A DNA stretch of 13,557 bases from Candidatus Woesearchaeota archaeon (GTDB lineage: Archaea; Nanobdellota; Nanobdellia; Woesearchaeales; UBA11576), in contig JACRKM010000109.1 in NCBI GenBank assembly GCA_016219765.1, forward strand, positions 1-13,557. Reading direction: 5' to 3'. A program made the position numbers and the translations under genes. The notes beneath the pieces were generated by a model. That model saw only the letters and a program-made list of their open reading frames with translations, did not search any database and was not told the DNA's origin. Numbering within the stretch: the stretch's first letter is position 1; each line of letters begins with the position of its first letter. Of the stretch, positions 12,748-13,557 are shown piece by piece.

Positions 12748-12828
12748 GTGCCGGCTAATTAAGATTTTCTACAGAGCAGTAGAATGTGTGTGGAGAGCAT
12801 TTTACATGCCCGCAATTCATTGAAAACT

Positions 12829-13215
12829 TTATTTCTTTAACAGCGACTTCACTTCGCTAAGAATTCCGCAGATCTCCTGTGTCTTATCGTCGTCGGACTT
12901 CTTGGTGCAGTCGCCATCAAGCTGCGTAGAGATGGCGCCTCCGATGATCTTGTATCTGCTCGGGTTCCCGTAGGAGTCAAGGTAGGCGGTGCCCGCGATG
13001 AACATAGTATCTTTGTGGCACACAAAGTCTGCAGCAAGCTTTTCAGATGCTGGCGCAGATGCACTTGGATTTTGATAGATGTACACGCTGCAGGGCAGCG
13101 AGTCCTTCAACATAACCTCTCTGCGGATCGCGTTATAAGGAACGCACCCATCGACGAAGAACGAGGCTGTAAGGAGAGTGACGATCGTTGAAAGATTCTT
13201 TTTCACAGGTGACAT
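12829..13215 (-). CDS. Small exported or lipoprotein-like hypothetical protein
   Basis: 128 residues from ATG 13215, which has GGGAG 7 nt upstream; an in-frame ATG at 13239 would add eight residues and is the alternative. The N-terminus has two Lys, a hydrophobic stretch (about 8-21) and then VDGC with Cys24, a weak lipobox-like site. The remainder is a small Cys-containing domain (Cys at about 42, 66, 102 and 114) with Asp-rich KKSDDDKTQEICG near the end. I do not recognise the family. The paired Cys suit an extracytoplasmic, disulfide-bonded protein. There is no enzymatic motif and no co-directional neighbour. Export is inferred from the N-terminus only. Confidence 0.72.
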   Translation of the reverse strand: MSPVKKNLSTIVTLLTASFFVDGCVPYNAIRREVMLKDSLPCSVYIYQNPSASAPASEKLAADFVCHKDTMFIAGTAYLDSYGNPSRYKIIGGAISTQLDGDCTKKSDDDKTQEICGILSEVKSLLKK

Positions 13216-13269
13216 CGCAAGACTCCCGCAACATCGCATGATTGATGGTTATTGCCTCCATAAAGTGAG

Positions 13270-13277
13270 TTTATATT
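13270..13277 (-). promoter_or_regulatory. TATA box of the small exported-protein gene
   Basis: The minus strand reads AATATAAA within a longer AT tract (13269-13284). Transcription would begin near 13249, leaving a ~34-nt leader with GGGAG before ATG 13215. Confidence 0.5.
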
Positions 13278-13290
13278 ATTTATGCGATGG

Positions 13291-13557
13291 TAAATATGCG
13301 TCGATGGGGTATCGACCAAACAGTGCAAGAAGATGAGTAGTCCGAAAGATCTTCTTGTTTTGTAGATGAAGCGGGGGCTGGCTTGAACAAAGCTTTTCTT
13401 GTCAAGTATAAAAATAGTACGTGGAAAGCTTAGACGAACTTCACCTTAAGCTTAACGACCAGCACAATTTCCGCCACCGCCCTTTTGCGAGGGATGAAAG
13501 TAACTGTATAGATGCTGACAAGGGGGACGCCCCATCGGGGAATGTCAGCCATCAACA
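13291..13557. other. Gene-free, hairpin-rich stretch; probable left part of a fourth element
   Basis: No credible ORF. Hairpins: GTCGAT (13300-13305) with ATCGAC (13311-13316); CAAGAAGAT (13326-13334) with ATCTTCTTG (13349-13357), 9/9; CTTGA (13382-13386) with TCAAG (13402-13406). It ends in a full copy of the core stem-loop. Because it begins just upstream of a TATA box, like the other elements, I infer an element whose right end lies outside the window. Confidence 0.45.
13514..13549. repeat. Core stem-loop, copy 2
   Basis: Stem GCTGACA (13514-13520) / TGTCAGC (13543-13549), inner stem CCCC-ATC-GGGG (13530-13540). It is the reverse complement of the 6417-6453 copy with one paired stem change. 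Beyond the stem, GAT (13511-13513) and ATC (13551-13553) could extend pairing past a bulge. Confidence 0.82.

Larger units (their letters stand above)
12271..12778. mobile_element. ~508-bp multi-hairpin insertion element
   Basis: Terminal inverted repeat GCTCTGTAGAAAAT (12273-12286) with 12764-12777, 14/14, extendable to T...A ends at 12271 and 12778. Flanks: GTAGAATGTG at 12263-12272 and 12779-12788; with ends at 12271/12778 the duplication is the 8-bp GTAGAATG. Internal stems: CCGGCAC (12291-12297) with 12748-12754; GCTCACCACCACCGC (12298-12312) with 12613-12626, one-base gap; CGCAAGG (12630-12636) with 12741-12747. Together they predict a closing stem and two branches. Branch 1 holds the core stem-loop split by a hairpin array; branch 2 holds two more perfect hairpins. 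No ORF respects these structures. It fills the 603-bp gene-free stretch 12226-12828; the remainder (12789-12828) shows nothing further. Confidence 0.78.

Noticed and set aside
13321-13400. Possible C/D-box small RNA (GATGA-like motifs at about 13332 and 13373)
   Set aside because: No properly spaced box D (CTGA) and no terminal stem; the motifs are too weak in a structured region.

Overview
The window reads as a piece of an archaeal genome. AT-rich TATA-type boxes lie about 26 bp before several start codons, which are probably leaderless. There is a short archaeal winged-helix regulator and a tRNA-Pro without an encoded CCA. The small, densely packed and varied gene content, with many proteins I cannot name, would fit a DPANN-type lineage such as Woesearchaeota, but that placement is inference. 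No phage, CRISPR or transposase gene is visible.

Layout. 1-2144: the 3' end of one secreted Ig-like repeat protein and a complete second one with a signal anchor. 2209-4131: an unknown protein, a sugar-phosphate nucleotidylyltransferase, and a convergent unknown protein. 4230-6228 (minus): an enoyl-CoA hydratase/isomerase followed by an acetyl-CoA acetyltransferase, probably one operon. 6602-7066 (minus): RlmH, divergent from a seven-helix membrane protein overlapping a winged-helix regulator (7160-8088). 8095-9501 (minus): a fusion of two deoxynucleoside-kinase domains. 9859-11277: an unknown protein and a homoserine-kinase-type GHMP kinase. 11503-11576: tRNA-Pro(GGG). 11608-12225 (minus): a transglutaminase-fold-like protein. 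12829-13215 (minus): a short exported or lipoprotein-like protein.

The most striking content is between the genes. Three non-coding elements (6306-6542, 11289-11444 and about 12271-12778) have perfect or near-perfect terminal inverted repeats. Each is flanked by a direct repeat that can be read as 8 bp, and each is built from nested inverted repeats. Their termini are unrelated in sequence. In all three, one copy of the direct repeat sits about 6 bp upstream of a TATA box (for the ECH-thiolase operon, tRNA-Pro and the transglutaminase-like gene), so the element abuts the BRE. Two of them, plus a third site at the window end, share a core stem-loop whose stem is kept by a paired base change. 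In the largest element that core is split by a 200-nt array of six perfect hairpins. This looks like a family of non-autonomous, promoter-abutting palindromic insertions that I do not recognise.

A second genome-wide habit is visible: nearly every intergenic stretch holds a short tandem duplication (10-14 bp unit, two or three copies), often overlapping stop codons or promoters. The genes themselves are mostly ordinary. Exceptions are the kinase fusion and a local frame anomaly near the C-terminus of the enoyl-CoA hydratase.
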